Shown here piece by piece: positions 32,287 to 41,491 of a stretch of DNA of 64,000 nt. The position numbers and the translations under genes are program-made. The stretch lies in the NCBI RefSeq assembly GCF_014649995.1, contig NZ_BMUC01000001.1, positions 741,102 to 805,101 on the forward strand, given 5' to 3'. Under the pieces are notes generated by a model that saw only the letters and a list, made by a program, of their open reading frames with translations, did no database searches and was not told the DNA's origin. Position 1 is the first letter of the stretch. Each line of letters opens with the position of its first letter. The stretch is from Streptomyces griseoflavus. GTDB lineage: Bacteria > Actinomycetota > Actinomycetes > Streptomycetales > Streptomycetaceae.

Positions 32287-33416
32287 GCGCGCCGAGACTG
32301 CGCCACGGCACACCGGAGCGGGCCGGGCTCGACGCCGGGGAACTCCGGCACCTGGTGCGGGCGGTGCACGCCCGCACCAGCGGCGAGCGGCCCTGGGCGG
32401 CCGGGGCGGTGGTGGTCGTCGGGCGCGGCCCGGTGCTCGCCGTGCAGGAGGCGGCGGGCTGGGCCGTGCGCTACGCCGCGTACGACGAGGAGACGGACAC
32501 CCCCGTCGAACTGCCGCCGGAACAGCGCGTCCCGATGACCGTGCACACGCCGTTCGACCTGGCGTCCCTCACCAAGCTGTTCACCTCGGTGGCGGCCGTG
32601 CAGCAGATCGAGCGGGGCACCCTCGGCATCGACGCCCGCGTGGGCGCGTACCTCCCGGACTTCACAGCGGCGGTACGGCACGGCATCACCGTGCGCCAGC
32701 TGCTCACCCACACCTCCGGACTGCGGCCCGAACTCCCCCTGTACGGCTGCGCCGACGACGCCGAACGGCTGGCGCTGCTCCGCGCGGAGCAGCCGATCGG
32801 AGTGCCCGGCACGTACTGCTACTCCGACCTGAACATGCTGCTCCTCCAGCACGTCCTGGAGCGCCTCACCCGGCGCCGGCTCGACACCCTGGTGCGGGAC
32901 GGCATCACCCGGCCGCTCGGCATGACCGCGACCGCCTTCGGACCGTGTCCGGACGCGGCGGCGACCGAGGACCAGCGGCGGCCCTGGGCCAAGGCGGACC
33001 GGGGGATGCTGCGGGGCGAGGTGCACGACGAGAACGCCTGGGCGCTGGGCGGGGTCGCCGGGCACGCCGGCCTCTTCTCCACCGGCCGTGACCTGGCGGT
33101 CTTCTGCCGCACCCTGCTCGCGGGCGGCTCCCACGGTCCCGCCCGCATACTCGGCCCCGATTTCGTGGACCTGCTCCTCACCCCGCCGGGCCTGGGCTTC
33201 GCCCTGGACCAGCCGTGGTTCATGGGCGAACTGTCCGGCCGCGGCGCCGCCGGCCACACCGGTTTCACCGGCACCTCCCTGACCCTCGACCGCGCCACCG
33301 ACACCTACGTCGTCCTCCTCGCCAACACGGTCCACCCCCGCCGCCCGCGATCCCCGGACAGCAGACCCAGAGCCGAGGCCGCGACCCGCGTGGCGCGAGC
33401 GGTCCGGGAGATCTGA
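32283..33416 (+). CDS. Serine hydrolase, beta-lactamase/PBP-like
   Basis: 377 residues if CTG 32283 is the start; this codon overlaps the MFS stop as CTGA. GTG 32247 is the upstream alternative. Family-conserved LRHGTPERAGLDAGELR starts directly after, arguing against a downstream start. The class C beta-lactamase fold has Ser-x-x-Lys in FDLASLTKLFT, Tyr-x-Asn-like YSDLN and HTG near the C-terminus (AGHTGFTGTS). It has no signal peptide, so it is probably a cytoplasmic esterase or amidase. Co-transcribed with the exporter. Confidence 0.85.
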   Translation: MSAPRLRHGTPERAGLDAGELRHLVRAVHARTSGERPWAAGAVVVVGRGPVLAVQEAAGWAVRYAAYDEETDTPVELPPEQRVPMTVHTPFDLASLTKLFTSVAAVQQIERGTLGIDARVGAYLPDFTAAVRHGITVRQLLTHTSGLRPELPLYGCADDAERLALLRAEQPIGVPGTYCYSDLNMLLLQHVLERLTRRRLDTLVRDGITRPLGMTATAFGPCPDAAATEDQRRPWAKADRGMLRGEVHDENAWALGGVAGHAGLFSTGRDLAVFCRTLLAGGSHGPARILGPDFVDLLLTPPGLGFALDQPWFMGELSGRGAAGHTGFTGTSLTLDRATDTYVVLLANTVHPRRPRSPDSRPRAEAATRVARAVREI

Positions 33417-33481
33417 GCGGACCCCTGGTATCCGCCCGGCCGGCATTCCTGCCCACTCACCCACCCCCGTAGAATCGCCGG

Positions 33482-34480
33482 GTGAACGCCCCCGCCCCCC
33501 TGCACACCGCCGAAACGCTCCGTTCCGCCCTCGCGGCGGCGCTCGACGGGCTTCCGGCGCGGCAGGCCGCGCAGGCCGTCGAGCGGCTGATCGCCAACTA
33601 CCGGGGGGCCACGCCCACCGACGCCCCCATCCTGCGCGACCGCGCCGACGTCGCCGCGTACGCCGCCTACCGGATGCCCGCGACGTTCGAGGCCGTGCGC
33701 TCCGCCCTGGAGGCGTTCGCGGACACGGTGCCCGGGTGGGCGCCCGGGGACCACACCGACGTCGGCGGCGGCACCGGCGCGGCCGCCTGGGCCGTCAGCG
33801 CGACCTGGGCCGGGGACCGCCCCGTGACCGTCCTCGACTGGGCCGAGCCCGCCCTCGCCCTCGGCCGGGAACTCGCCGCCGCGAACCCCGCCCTGCACGC
33901 GGCCCGCTGGCACCGCTCCCGCATCGGTGCCGCGCTCACCCTGGACGGCGCCGATCTCGTCACCGTCTCCTACGTCCTCAACGAGCTCACCGCCCCCGAC
34001 CGTGCCGCCCTCGTCGACGCCGCCGCCGGTGCCGCGCAGACCGTGGTGATCGTCGAACCCGGCACCCCCGACGGCTACGCCCGCGTCATCGAGGCCCGCG
34101 ACCGCCTGATCTCCGCCGGGTTCCGCGTCGCCGCCCCCTGCCCGCACAGCGCCGCCTGCCCCATCGTGCCCGGCACGGACTGGTGCCACTTCTCCGCGCG
34201 GGTCAGCCGCTCCTCCCTGCACCGGCAGGTCAAGGGAGGCTCCCTCCCGTACGAGGACGAGAAGTTCAGCTACGTGGCCGCCACCCGCCTCCCGGTCACG
34301 CCGGCCCCCGCCCGGGTCGTCCGCAAGCCGCAGATCCGCAAGGGCCAGGTCCTCCTCGACCTCTGCGAGACGGACCCGGCCCTGCACCGCACCACGGTCA
34401 CCAAACGCCACGGCGACCGGTACCGGGCCGCCCGGGACACCGACTGGGGCGACCCCTGGCCCCCGGCCGGCCACGCCTAG
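33482..34480 (+). CDS. Rsm22-family (small ribosomal subunit) methyltransferase
   Basis: 332 residues, GTG start. The class I methyltransferase core reads HTDVGGGTGAAAWA and VTVLDWAEPALALG, then VTVSYVLNEL. Four Cys in an Rsm22-like zinc or iron-sulfur region (PCPHSAACPIVPGTDWCHF) and QVKGGSLPYEDEKFSYVA confirm the family. Mitochondrial homologues act on the small rRNA; bacterial function is assumed similar. TAGAAT (33470-33475) precedes the GTG by six bases with no ribosome site, so a leaderless mRNA is predicted. Confidence 0.9.
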   Translation: MNAPAPLHTAETLRSALAAALDGLPARQAAQAVERLIANYRGATPTDAPILRDRADVAAYAAYRMPATFEAVRSALEAFADTVPGWAPGDHTDVGGGTGAAAWAVSATWAGDRPVTVLDWAEPALALGRELAAANPALHAARWHRSRIGAALTLDGADLVTVSYVLNELTAPDRAALVDAAAGAAQTVVIVEPGTPDGYARVIEARDRLISAGFRVAAPCPHSAACPIVPGTDWCHFSARVSRSSLHRQVKGGSLPYEDEKFSYVAATRLPVTPAPARVVRKPQIRKGQVLLDLCETDPALHRTTVTKRHGDRYRAARDTDWGDPWPPAGHA

Positions 34481-34487
34481 CCGGACG

Positions 34488-34694
34488 TCACGTCCGACCC
34501 CGTTCCCCTTCCTCCGGCCGCTCCTCCTGCCGCGCCTCCCGCAGCTTGCGCAGCAGCTCCCGCTTCTGCGCCCGCGCGTCGAGCCCGCCGCCCCCGATCC
34601 GTCCGCCGCGCCCGCCGCCGCGCAGCGCCTCGCGGCCGAGGTGCTGCCGGGTGCCGCCGACGCCCAGCATGTTTCCCGCTCCGCCTCGGGTCAT
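34488..34694 (-). CDS. DUF6243-like small basic protein
   Basis: 68 residues from ATG 34694, AGGGG eight bases upstream. The N-terminus MTRGGAGNMLGVGGTR is followed by a Gly/Arg-rich region and a helical basic tail (AQKRELLRKLREARQEE). The family label is from memory. Possibly nucleic-acid binding from its charge. It ends 8 bp from the Rsm22 gene, tail to tail, and diverges from the TetR gene. Confidence 0.72.
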   Translation of the reverse strand: MTRGGAGNMLGVGGTRQHLGREALRGGGRGGRIGGGGLDARAQKRELLRKLREARQEERPEEGERGRT

Positions 34695-34720
34695 GGACCA
34701 ATCCCCTCTCCCTACACGGT

Positions 34721-34778
34721 GCGAGACGTCTCGTCTCGCCTTGACGCTTCCACTGTCCGGCGAGACGCACCGTCTTGT
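34721..34778. promoter_or_regulatory. Two TetR operators between DUF6243 and TetR genes
   Basis: Operator 1, GCGAGACGTCTCGTCTCGC (34721-34739), is a perfect 8-3-8 dyad. Operator 2 (34760-34778) repeats GCGAGACG, then CAC, then CGTCTTGT, two mismatches from perfect. Centres are 39 bp apart. They should be bound by the TetR encoded at 34799, giving autoregulation and control of the divergent gene. Confidence 0.75.
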
Positions 34779-34798
34779 CAACCTGTTATCTTCGACCC

Positions 34799-35446
34799 AT
34801 GGCCAGAAACCAGTCCGCCCGTCACCCCGCCCCCGACGCCACCCGCCGCAGCGAGCGCTCCCGGCGGGCCATCTACGACGCCGCCCTCGCCCTGGTCGTC
34901 GAGGTCGGCTACCCGAAGACCACCATCGAGGGCATCGCCGCCCGCGCCGGCGTCGGCAAGCAGACGATCTACCGCTGGTGGTCGTCGAAGGCGGACGTGC
35001 TCCTGGAGGCGTTCCTCGACCTCAGTGAGCAGGCGGCCGAGACGGCCGGTGAGGCGCAGGCCGACGGCGGGGCCGCGTACGCCATCCCGGACACCGGGGA
35101 CCTCGCCGCCGACCTCAAGGCCGTCCTGCGCGCCACGGTCGACGAGCTGCGCGACCCCGCCTTCGAGGCACCCTCCCGCGCCCTGGCCGCCGAGGGCGTG
35201 GTCAACGAGGAACTCGGCCGCACCTTCGTCGCCCGGCTGCTGGAACCCCAGCTCCAGCTCTACGTCGACCGCCTGCGCGCGGCCCAGGAGGCCGGTGACG
35301 TCCGCGCGGACGTCGACCCGCGCATCGCCCTGGAGCTCTTCGTCTCCCCCCTGGCCCAGCGCTGGCTCCAGTACACCGCCCCGATCAGCCACGACTACAC
35401 CGACACCCTCGTCGACTACGCCCTGCACGGCATCGCGCCCCGCTGA
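34799..35446 (+). CDS. TetR/AcrR-family regulator
   Basis: 215 residues. The DNA-binding domain reads RSRRAIYDAALALVVEVGYPKTTIEGIAARAGVGKQTIYRWWSSKADVL. The ligand-binding half is all helical with no known effector motif. TATCTT (34787-34792) stands six bases before the ATG, no ribosome site exists, and operator 2 lies just upstream of that -10; autorepression of a leaderless mRNA follows. The convergent neighbour is a GDPD gene. Confidence 0.9.
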   Translation: MARNQSARHPAPDATRRSERSRRAIYDAALALVVEVGYPKTTIEGIAARAGVGKQTIYRWWSSKADVLLEAFLDLSEQAAETAGEAQADGGAAYAIPDTGDLAADLKAVLRATVDELRDPAFEAPSRALAAEGVVNEELGRTFVARLLEPQLQLYVDRLRAAQEAGDVRADVDPRIALELFVSPLAQRWLQYTAPISHDYTDTLVDYALHGIAPR

Positions 35447-35460
35447 GCCCCGGCGCCACC

Positions 35461-36333
35461 TCACCGCCCCGGCGCCGCCGTCACCGTCCCCGGCCCGCGC
35501 GCCGGATGCCGGGACAGGCGGCCCGGAGCGTCCGTGATGACGCCGTTGCAGCCGAGGGCCAGGGCACGGTCGCGCTGCGCCGGGGTGACGACCGTGTGGG
35601 CCCAGACCCGGGGGATGCCGGAGCGCACCGCACGGGTCAGATCGGCGTCGCGGGCGCGGATGTCGACGTCGAGGACATCGACGTAGGAGCGCCAGAGCCC
35701 GGGACGGTCGGTGCGCAGCTGACGTGCCGAGCGCCACAGCTGGCTCAGCAGACCGAGGCGGTGGATCCGGCGGGCGACACCGGGGTCGTTGGTGTTCACG
35801 AACACCGAGCGGGTCAGACCGCGGGCGCGGATCAGTGCGGCCAGCCGGTCGAGGCCGCGCGGGTCCTTCGCCTCCAGCATCAGCACGATCCGCCCGCCGA
35901 AGCGGTCCAGCACCTCGGCGACCGTCGGCGGCCGCTCCGCGCGCCAGCTCCCCGGCAGCCGGTCGCGCGGACGCAGCCGTACGTTCCGCCACTCCCCGGC
36001 GTCCAGTGCGCGCACCTCGCCGCCGAGGAACGTCGTACGGTTCAGGGTCGCGTCGTGGAAGACCACCGGCGTGCCGTCCCGCAGCACCCTGGTGTCGAAG
36101 TCCAGCACCTGCGCCGTACCGCGCCGGGCCGCCGCCATCAGCCCCGACATGCTGTTCTCCGGCACCTCGCGCGCCCCGCCCCGATGGGCCACGTACGGCA
36201 CCCGGGGCAGCGAGTCCACGGTCAGCGGGCCCGCGCCCCACTCCAGCGGAGGGCCGGCCTGCCCGCCCGTGAGGGTCAGCGCGGCCACCGAGACCACGGC
36301 GGTCAGGCCCGTCGACGCGATCAGTGTGACCAT
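35461..36333 (-). CDS. Secreted glycerophosphodiester phosphodiesterase
   Basis: 290 residues. A short signal or anchor (MVTLIASTGLTAVVSVAALTLT) precedes the GDPD barrel. Active-site blocks are YVAHRGGAREVPENSMSG, LDFDTRVLRDGTPVVFHDATLNRTT and VLMLEAKD. The usual Glu of the ELD motif is Asp here (DFDT), a conservative change. It hydrolyses glycerophosphodiesters to glycerol-3-phosphate outside the membrane. TACCGT six bases before the ATG (36345-36340) predicts a leaderless mRNA. Like phoD it may serve phosphate supply. Confidence 0.88.
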   Translation of the reverse strand: MVTLIASTGLTAVVSVAALTLTGGQAGPPLEWGAGPLTVDSLPRVPYVAHRGGAREVPENSMSGLMAAARRGTAQVLDFDTRVLRDGTPVVFHDATLNRTTFLGGEVRALDAGEWRNVRLRPRDRLPGSWRAERPPTVAEVLDRFGGRIVLMLEAKDPRGLDRLAALIRARGLTRSVFVNTNDPGVARRIHRLGLLSQLWRSARQLRTDRPGLWRSYVDVLDVDIRARDADLTRAVRSGIPRVWAHTVVTPAQRDRALALGCNGVITDAPGRLSRHPARGPGTVTAAPGR

Positions 36334-36557
36334 GTGACCACGGTAGGTGGGCGTATCCCGTCGAACCGGGCAATGACACCCGTTCCGCCCCGTCGCTCAC
36401 CGCCCGCCGGACGTCCCCTTCGTACCGCCCGGCACCCTGCGTCCGCTCGGGTCACCCTCGTCCCACCTGCGCCGATTGTGGGCTCTGGCCCCCCGATGCG
36501 CACGATCGTGGGACCATAGGGCATGCTGAAGCGCAGGACGGCGAGGCGAGGAGATAG

Positions 36558-37295
36558 ATGAGCGCGGAGTTCGGCGGCCGGAGCGGCCGACAGAGCAGAA
36601 TCTCCCAGTGGCTGCGCGGACGCCGTCCGAAACCGGCCGCCGACGAGGGCGGCCGCGAGGCCCTGCTGCTCGCCGCCGCCGACGCGGGACTGCCCCTCGC
36701 ACCCGCCGCGCACCCCGCCCCGGGCTACCGCTGCTCCTGTGACCGCGTGGGCTGTCCCACCCCCGCCCGGCATCCGGTGTCCTTCGCCTGGCAGACGCAG
36801 TCCACCACCGACCCCGCGCAGATCGAGCGCTGGGCCCGCCACCAGCCGCAGGCCAACTTCATCACCGCGACCGGCATGGTGCACGACGTCCTCGACGTCC
36901 CCCTCGACGCCGGCCGCGAGGCCCTCGACCGCCTGCTCGACGCGGGCGTCGAGGTCGGCCCGGTCGCCGAGAGCGACGACGGCCGGATGCTGTTCTTCAC
37001 CCTCACCCGCGGCACCCCCGAGGACGAGGACGAGTGGTGGCCGTGCGAGCTGGACTGCCACCCGGAGACCATGGACGAGCATCCCGGCCTGCGCTGGCAC
37101 TGCCGCGGCTCCTACGTCCTCGTGCCGCCCGCCCGTCTCCCCGGCGACGACGACCGGTCGGTGCACTGGGTGCGCGGCCCGGAGCATCCGCTCCCCGACC
37201 CGCTGAGCATGCTGGAGTACCTCACCGACTCCTGCGCCCGCCACATCGGCGAGCAGTCCGACCACACGGGCACGGCCTGGCCGCTGCGCCGCTGA
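36558..37295 (+). CDS. Prim-pol-domain protein (bifunctional primase/polymerase N-terminal type)
   Basis: 245 residues. GLPLAPAAHPAPGYRCSCDRVGCPTPARHP is the N-terminal block of archaeo-eukaryotic prim-pol proteins, with the CxC-x4-C zinc-like motif. WARHQPQANFITATG is the next block. The catalytic site, normally an Asp-x-Asp or Asp-x-Glu, reads VLDVPLDAG, so Pro sits where the second acid is expected. GSYVLVPPARLPG is the late conserved strand. No helicase domain follows. Chromosomal stand-alone versions are common in streptomycetes and probably lack polymerase activity; role unknown. Confidence 0.82.
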   Translation: MSAEFGGRSGRQSRISQWLRGRRPKPAADEGGREALLLAAADAGLPLAPAAHPAPGYRCSCDRVGCPTPARHPVSFAWQTQSTTDPAQIERWARHQPQANFITATGMVHDVLDVPLDAGREALDRLLDAGVEVGPVAESDDGRMLFFTLTRGTPEDEDEWWPCELDCHPETMDEHPGLRWHCRGSYVLVPPARLPGDDDRSVHWVRGPEHPLPDPLSMLEYLTDSCARHIGEQSDHTGTAWPLRR

Positions 37296-37329
37296 ACCCG
37301 CGGGACGCCGTGCGTGGGCGTACGCGGAC

Positions 37330-38316
37330 CTACTCGCCCTTCGCCGACGTCAGCCCCTGGATGCGGCCCAGCACCCGCACCGCTCCGTCGGCCGGGGCCA
37401 GCGCCACCTCGTTGGAGACGAACTCCATGGTGAGCGACTGCTTGATCTCCCCGGTGGTCAGCGCCAGCACGTCCTTGTTCGGTGTCGGCACCGACGCGCC
37501 CGCCGCGGCCGTCTGCTTCTCGAAGTGGCGGGTGGTGAAGAACACCAGCGCCCCGCCGTCCTTCGTGCGCAGCGCCAGCGGAGCGTAGTCGCCGTTCGTC
37601 ACCGGCTCGTCGATGTACTGCGTGGCCAGGCCCGGCCGCTGCGACTTCTTCGCCCGCGCCGCCCGCCACGAGCTGGTGTGCGGACCGTCCGCGAAGACGT
37701 CCCCGCCGTCCTTGAGGAACGCCGCGTACTCCCGGCTCAACTCGCCGGGCGGCACCGCCACATCGGCCGAGTTCGCGGGCACGGCCTCCGCCCAGCCGTC
37801 CTCGTCCGTCGTGAACTCCGGTATGTCGTCCGGGGCGATCAGCGTCAGATACGCCGCCTCCCACGGTTCGTCCAGCGCGTCCCGGGTGAACACCAGCAGC
37901 CAGCGGGCCGCGCCGCCCTTGTTGCCGTCCGCGTCGGCGACGAACCAGCGCGGCCAGCCCGCCTTCGCGGGGATGGTGAACCTCGCGTCCGTCAGCTCCA
38001 GCGGCGTGTGCCGGGGGTTGCCCTGCGGGCTGTTGGCCCGTCCGGCCTTCAGGCGCGCCGAGTCGATGTCGGCGAGGGCACCGGTGGTGTGCCCGGCGTC
38101 CAGGGAACCGTCGTACGCCTTGTCCGCCTTGTTGTAGGCGGCGGTGAACTCCGCGAGGGCCTCGGCGGCTTCGGCGCGGGTGGTGGTGGGGAGCACCACG
38201 CGCTCGCCGTGCACCACCACGCAGCCGCCCGCCGTCAGCGACAAAGCGGTCACGAGCACGCACGTGTCAAGTATGCGGCGCCTGCGGAGCCTTCGAAGGC
38301 CGCGATCCCTGCTCAT
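37330..38316 (-). CDS. Hypothetical lipoprotein
   Basis: 328 residues, GAAGGA five bases before the ATG. Basic N-terminus and LVTALSLTAGGC form a lipobox (TAGGC), so it is a membrane-anchored exported protein. The body has two NTF2-like-looking halves (AEALAEFTAAYNKADKAY and KDVLALTTGEIKQSLTMEFVSNEVAL), but I recognise no named family. It is just downstream of the heme importer on the same strand; the 165-bp gap argues against strict co-transcription. Confidence 0.8.
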   Translation of the reverse strand: MSRDRGLRRLRRRRILDTCVLVTALSLTAGGCVVVHGERVVLPTTTRAEAAEALAEFTAAYNKADKAYDGSLDAGHTTGALADIDSARLKAGRANSPQGNPRHTPLELTDARFTIPAKAGWPRWFVADADGNKGGAARWLLVFTRDALDEPWEAAYLTLIAPDDIPEFTTDEDGWAEAVPANSADVAVPPGELSREYAAFLKDGGDVFADGPHTSSWRAARAKKSQRPGLATQYIDEPVTNGDYAPLALRTKDGGALVFFTTRHFEKQTAAAGASVPTPNKDVLALTTGEIKQSLTMEFVSNEVALAPADGAVRVLGRIQGLTSAKGE

Positions 38317-38480
38317 CCGGTTCCTTCACCTTCCCCTTCCCGGAGGCGAACCCTACCGGGGCGGCCGGCGGCCCGGACGCCGGGACCGCGGACAGCGGCC
38401 ACACCGTGACCTCCCGGCCGGCCTGCCCCGCGGAACGCCGCGCGCGACGGTCCCGGACGGCGGATCCGCACGGCCCGGGG

Positions 38481-39350
38481 TCAGGCGGACGGCCGGCCGG
38501 TGCGGTCCGGGTGGACCAGGACCGCACCCGTGCGGGGGTGCGGGAACACCTCGACCGGCTGGTCGTACACCTCCGACAGCAGCCCCTCAGTGAACACCTC
38601 CCGCGGCAGCCCGTCCGCCGCGATCCGGCCGGCCCGCAGCACCGCCACCCGGTGCGCGTACGCCGCGGCGAGGCCGAGGTCGTGCAGGACGACGACCACC
38701 GCGTCACCGGCGAGCGCCCGCTCCCGGCACAGCCGCAGCACCAGCTCCTGGTGCCGCAGGTCCAGTGCGGCCGTCGGTTCGTCGAGCAGGACCAGGGGAG
38801 TGCGCTGGGCGAGCACCCGGGCCAGTGCCACCCGGGCCCGTTCACCGCCGCTCAGCGCGGAGAAGGGACGTGCCGCGAAACCGGTCACCTCGGTGGCGGC
38901 CATCGCGCCGGCCACGGCGGCGTCGTCGTCCTCGGGCCGGGCGGCGGTCCAGGGCGCGCGGCCCATCCGGACCACCTCCTCGACCGTGAACGGGAAGGAC
39001 AGCGACGCGGACTGCGGCAGCACGGCCCGGCGCAGGGCGAGTTCGGGCGCCGACCAGTCCCGCGCCGGACACCCGTGGATCCGTACGCACCCCGCGGTGG
39101 GCGGGAGATCAGCGGCCAGGACACTCAACAAGGTCGACTTCCCTGCCCCGTTGGGGCCGACGAGGGCCAGCACCTCACCCGCGCGGACCCGCACGCCCAC
39201 CTCGGCCAGGACCTCGCGGGCACCGAGCCGGACGGACAGCCCCTCCACCTCGGCGAGGACCTCACCGGGTACCGGAGCGGCCGGCGGAACGGGACGGTTG
39301 CGCAACCGGATCACGCCCGGGGGACGCTTCACGCCGAAGGGACGCTTCAT
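38481..39350 (-). CDS. hmuV: Heme ABC transporter ATPase
   Basis: 289 residues. Walker A GPNGAGKST, Q-loop LPQSAS, signature LSGGERARVALAR, Walker B VLLDEPTAALD and switch His VLHDLG are intact. It is the ATPase of the FecCD-type importer encoded upstream. A ~30-residue N-terminal extension precedes the domain. Its ATG overlaps the hmuU stop (39347-39350). Iron control comes from the box at 41492. Confidence 0.93.
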   Translation of the reverse strand: MKRPFGVKRPPGVIRLRNRPVPPAAPVPGEVLAEVEGLSVRLGAREVLAEVGVRVRAGEVLALVGPNGAGKSTLLSVLAADLPPTAGCVRIHGCPARDWSAPELALRRAVLPQSASLSFPFTVEEVVRMGRAPWTAARPEDDDAAVAGAMAATEVTGFAARPFSALSGGERARVALARVLAQRTPLVLLDEPTAALDLRHQELVLRLCRERALAGDAVVVVLHDLGLAAAYAHRVAVLRAGRIAADGLPREVFTEGLLSEVYDQPVEVFPHPRTGAVLVHPDRTGRPSA

Positions 39351-40432
39351 GCCCAGCCTCCCTGCCTGCGCCGGGTGCGGCGCAGCAGCCAGAAGAAGAA
39401 CGGACTGCCGAGCAGTGCCGTGAGGACACCGAGGGGGAGCTCGGCGGGCTCGGCGACGGTCCGGGCGGTCAGGTCGGCCGCCAGCAGCACCAGCGCCCCC
39501 AGCAGGGCACTGCCCGGAAGCAGGAGACGGTGCCCCGGACCGGCCGCCATCCGCAGCAGGTGCGGGACGACCAGCCCGACGAACCCGATGATCCCCGACA
39601 CGCTCACCGCAGCCGCCGTCAGCAGCGCGATCACCAGGACGAGCACGATCCGCAGCCGCTCCACGTCCACCCCCAGATGCCGGGCCGGGCGTTCACCGAG
39701 TGCCAGCAGGTCGAGACGGCGGGCGTACAGGGGCGCGACGGTCAGCCCGAGGGCCGCGCACGGCAGCACCGCCAGCACCTTCGGCCAGGTGGCCTGGGAG
39801 AGCGAGCCGAGCTGCCAGAAGGTGATCTGGTTGATGGCGGCGGTGTCCGCGAAGAACAGGAACAGCCCGATGAGGGCACCCGCGAAGGCGTTCACCGCGA
39901 TCCCCGTCAGGATCAGCGTCACCACTTCCGTACGGCCGCCCGAGCGGGACATCCCGTACACGAGCAGCACGGTGAACAGCCCCGCGACGAACGCGAGCAG
40001 CGAGACCGTCCAGTTCCCGGCGAAGTTCAGCCCCAGCGCGATGGCCGCGACCGCGCCGACCGCCGCGCCGGAGGAGACGCCGATGACGCCCGGTTCGGCG
40101 AGCGGATTGCCGAACACGCCCTGCATCAGCGCGCCCGCGCAGCCCAGCGACGCCCCGACGAGCAGCGCCAGCACGATCCGCGGGAACCGGACGTTCCAGA
40201 GCACCGACTCGGCGACCCGGTCCAGTTCACCGCCGCCGAGCCCCGACCGGTGCTGCACGGAGGCGAGGACGTCCCCGACGGGCACCGGATAGGCACCGGT
40301 GCCGGCGGCCACCGGGACGAGGACGACCAGGCCGGCCACCAGCCCCGCGGTCAACAGCCAGGCGGTGGTCCGCCGTCCGCGGACCGGAGCCGGCGTGACC
40401 GGTTCCCGTACGGTCTTCTCCAGGACGCTCAC
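39347..40432 (-). CDS. hmuU: Heme ABC transporter permease (FecCD family)
   Basis: 361 residues with about ten membrane helices. FecCD motifs include FPRIVLALLVGASLGCAGALMQGVFGNPLAEPGVIGVSSGAAVG, ALGERPARHLGV (the ATPase contact loop) and GIIGFVGLVVPHLLRM. It forms the channel for heme across the membrane. The start overlaps the hmuT stop by four bases and its stop overlaps the hmuV start. Confidence 0.94.
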   Translation of the reverse strand: MSVLEKTVREPVTPAPVRGRRTTAWLLTAGLVAGLVVLVPVAAGTGAYPVPVGDVLASVQHRSGLGGGELDRVAESVLWNVRFPRIVLALLVGASLGCAGALMQGVFGNPLAEPGVIGVSSGAAVGAVAAIALGLNFAGNWTVSLLAFVAGLFTVLLVYGMSRSGGRTEVVTLILTGIAVNAFAGALIGLFLFFADTAAINQITFWQLGSLSQATWPKVLAVLPCAALGLTVAPLYARRLDLLALGERPARHLGVDVERLRIVLVLVIALLTAAAVSVSGIIGFVGLVVPHLLRMAAGPGHRLLLPGSALLGALVLLAADLTARTVAEPAELPLGVLTALLGSPFFFWLLRRTRRRQGGWA

Positions 40433-41442
40433 GCCTCGCCACCGCCGTACAGCTGCTCCACGACCGAGGTGAGCACCTGGTCCGTGCGCGGCCCGTAGTT
40501 GAGCAGGACGCCGTCCTCGACGGAGACGATCCGCCGGTCCATCCCGGCGGGTGTCTGCGCCACCCCGGGGATCTTCACCAGTCCGTCCACGCCCCCGACG
40601 GACTCCAGTCCCTTCGCCATCACGAGGAGGGCGTCGGGCGCCGCCTTCACCAGTGCCTCGCTGGTGATGGCGGTGAAGTCCTTCTCCAGTCCGGACTCGG
40701 CGCCGGCGTCGACCGCGCCGGCGGCCTCGATCAGCGAGGTGGCGCCCGAGTCCCGGCCGCCGATGAGGTACACGGAGGCGGAGCCGCGCAGGTAGAGGAA
40801 GGCCACCCGCGGCTTCGTCCCCTCCCGCGGCGCGGACTCGGTGACGGCCGCGATGCGCTCCTCGGTGCGACGGGTCAGCTCCCGGCCCGCGGACGGCACG
40901 CCCAGTGCCCCGGCGACGGCCTCGATGCGCGGGCCCACGTCGTCGAGCCCGGTCGCCGCTTCGACGACCAGGACCGGTGTGCCGGCGGCGCGGATCTGGT
41001 CCATGGCCTCCGCCGGCCCGGTGCCCGACTCGGCGATCACCAGATCGGGCCGCAGCGACAGCACGCTCTCGGCGGAGACGTCATGACCCCGGGTGACGAC
41101 GGGGAGTTCGGCGGCCTGCTCGAAGGTGGCGGTGACATCGCGGGCGACGACCCGGTCCCCGAGGCCGAGGGTGAACACGATCTCGCTGAGGCTGCCGGAG
41201 AGCGGTACGACCCGCTCGGCCCGCCGCACCGTCAGCTCCCGTCCGTCGGCGGAGCGGACGGTGACCGGCAGCTCCGGCCGGGGTGGGCCGGCGAGGGGTT
41301 CCACGCGGTCGGGCGGTGCGGAGGCGCCGTCCGCCGGGGGAGCGGACGCCGCGTGCGGCGGTCCTCCGCATGCCGTCGCGGTGAGGGTGAGGGCGAGCAC
41401 GGACAGCAGTGCTCCCGCCAGTCCGGTAGGCAAGCGTCGCAC
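40429..41442 (-). CDS. hmuT: Heme-binding lipoprotein of the HmuTUV importer
   Basis: 337 residues. Signal peptide and lipobox LTATACGG anchor it outside. The class III solute-binding fold shows RVVPLSGSLSEIVFTLGLGDRVVARDVT, PDLVIAES, VAFLYLRGSASVYLIGG and ALVKAAPDALLVMAKG. Heme specificity is inferred from divergence with HtaA genes and from nearby heme oxygenase. Its promoter contains the iron box at 41492-41510. Confidence 0.92.
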   Translation of the reverse strand: MRRLPTGLAGALLSVLALTLTATACGGPPHAASAPPADGASAPPDRVEPLAGPPRPELPVTVRSADGRELTVRRAERVVPLSGSLSEIVFTLGLGDRVVARDVTATFEQAAELPVVTRGHDVSAESVLSLRPDLVIAESGTGPAEAMDQIRAAGTPVLVVEAATGLDDVGPRIEAVAGALGVPSAGRELTRRTEERIAAVTESAPREGTKPRVAFLYLRGSASVYLIGGRDSGATSLIEAAGAVDAGAESGLEKDFTAITSEALVKAAPDALLVMAKGLESVGGVDGLVKIPGVAQTPAGMDRRIVSVEDGVLLNYGPRTDQVLTSVVEQLYGGGEA

Positions 41443-41491
41443 GGTTCCGTCCGCTCCTTCAGGCCGTGGTGGATGATCCTTGAGCCGTAGC

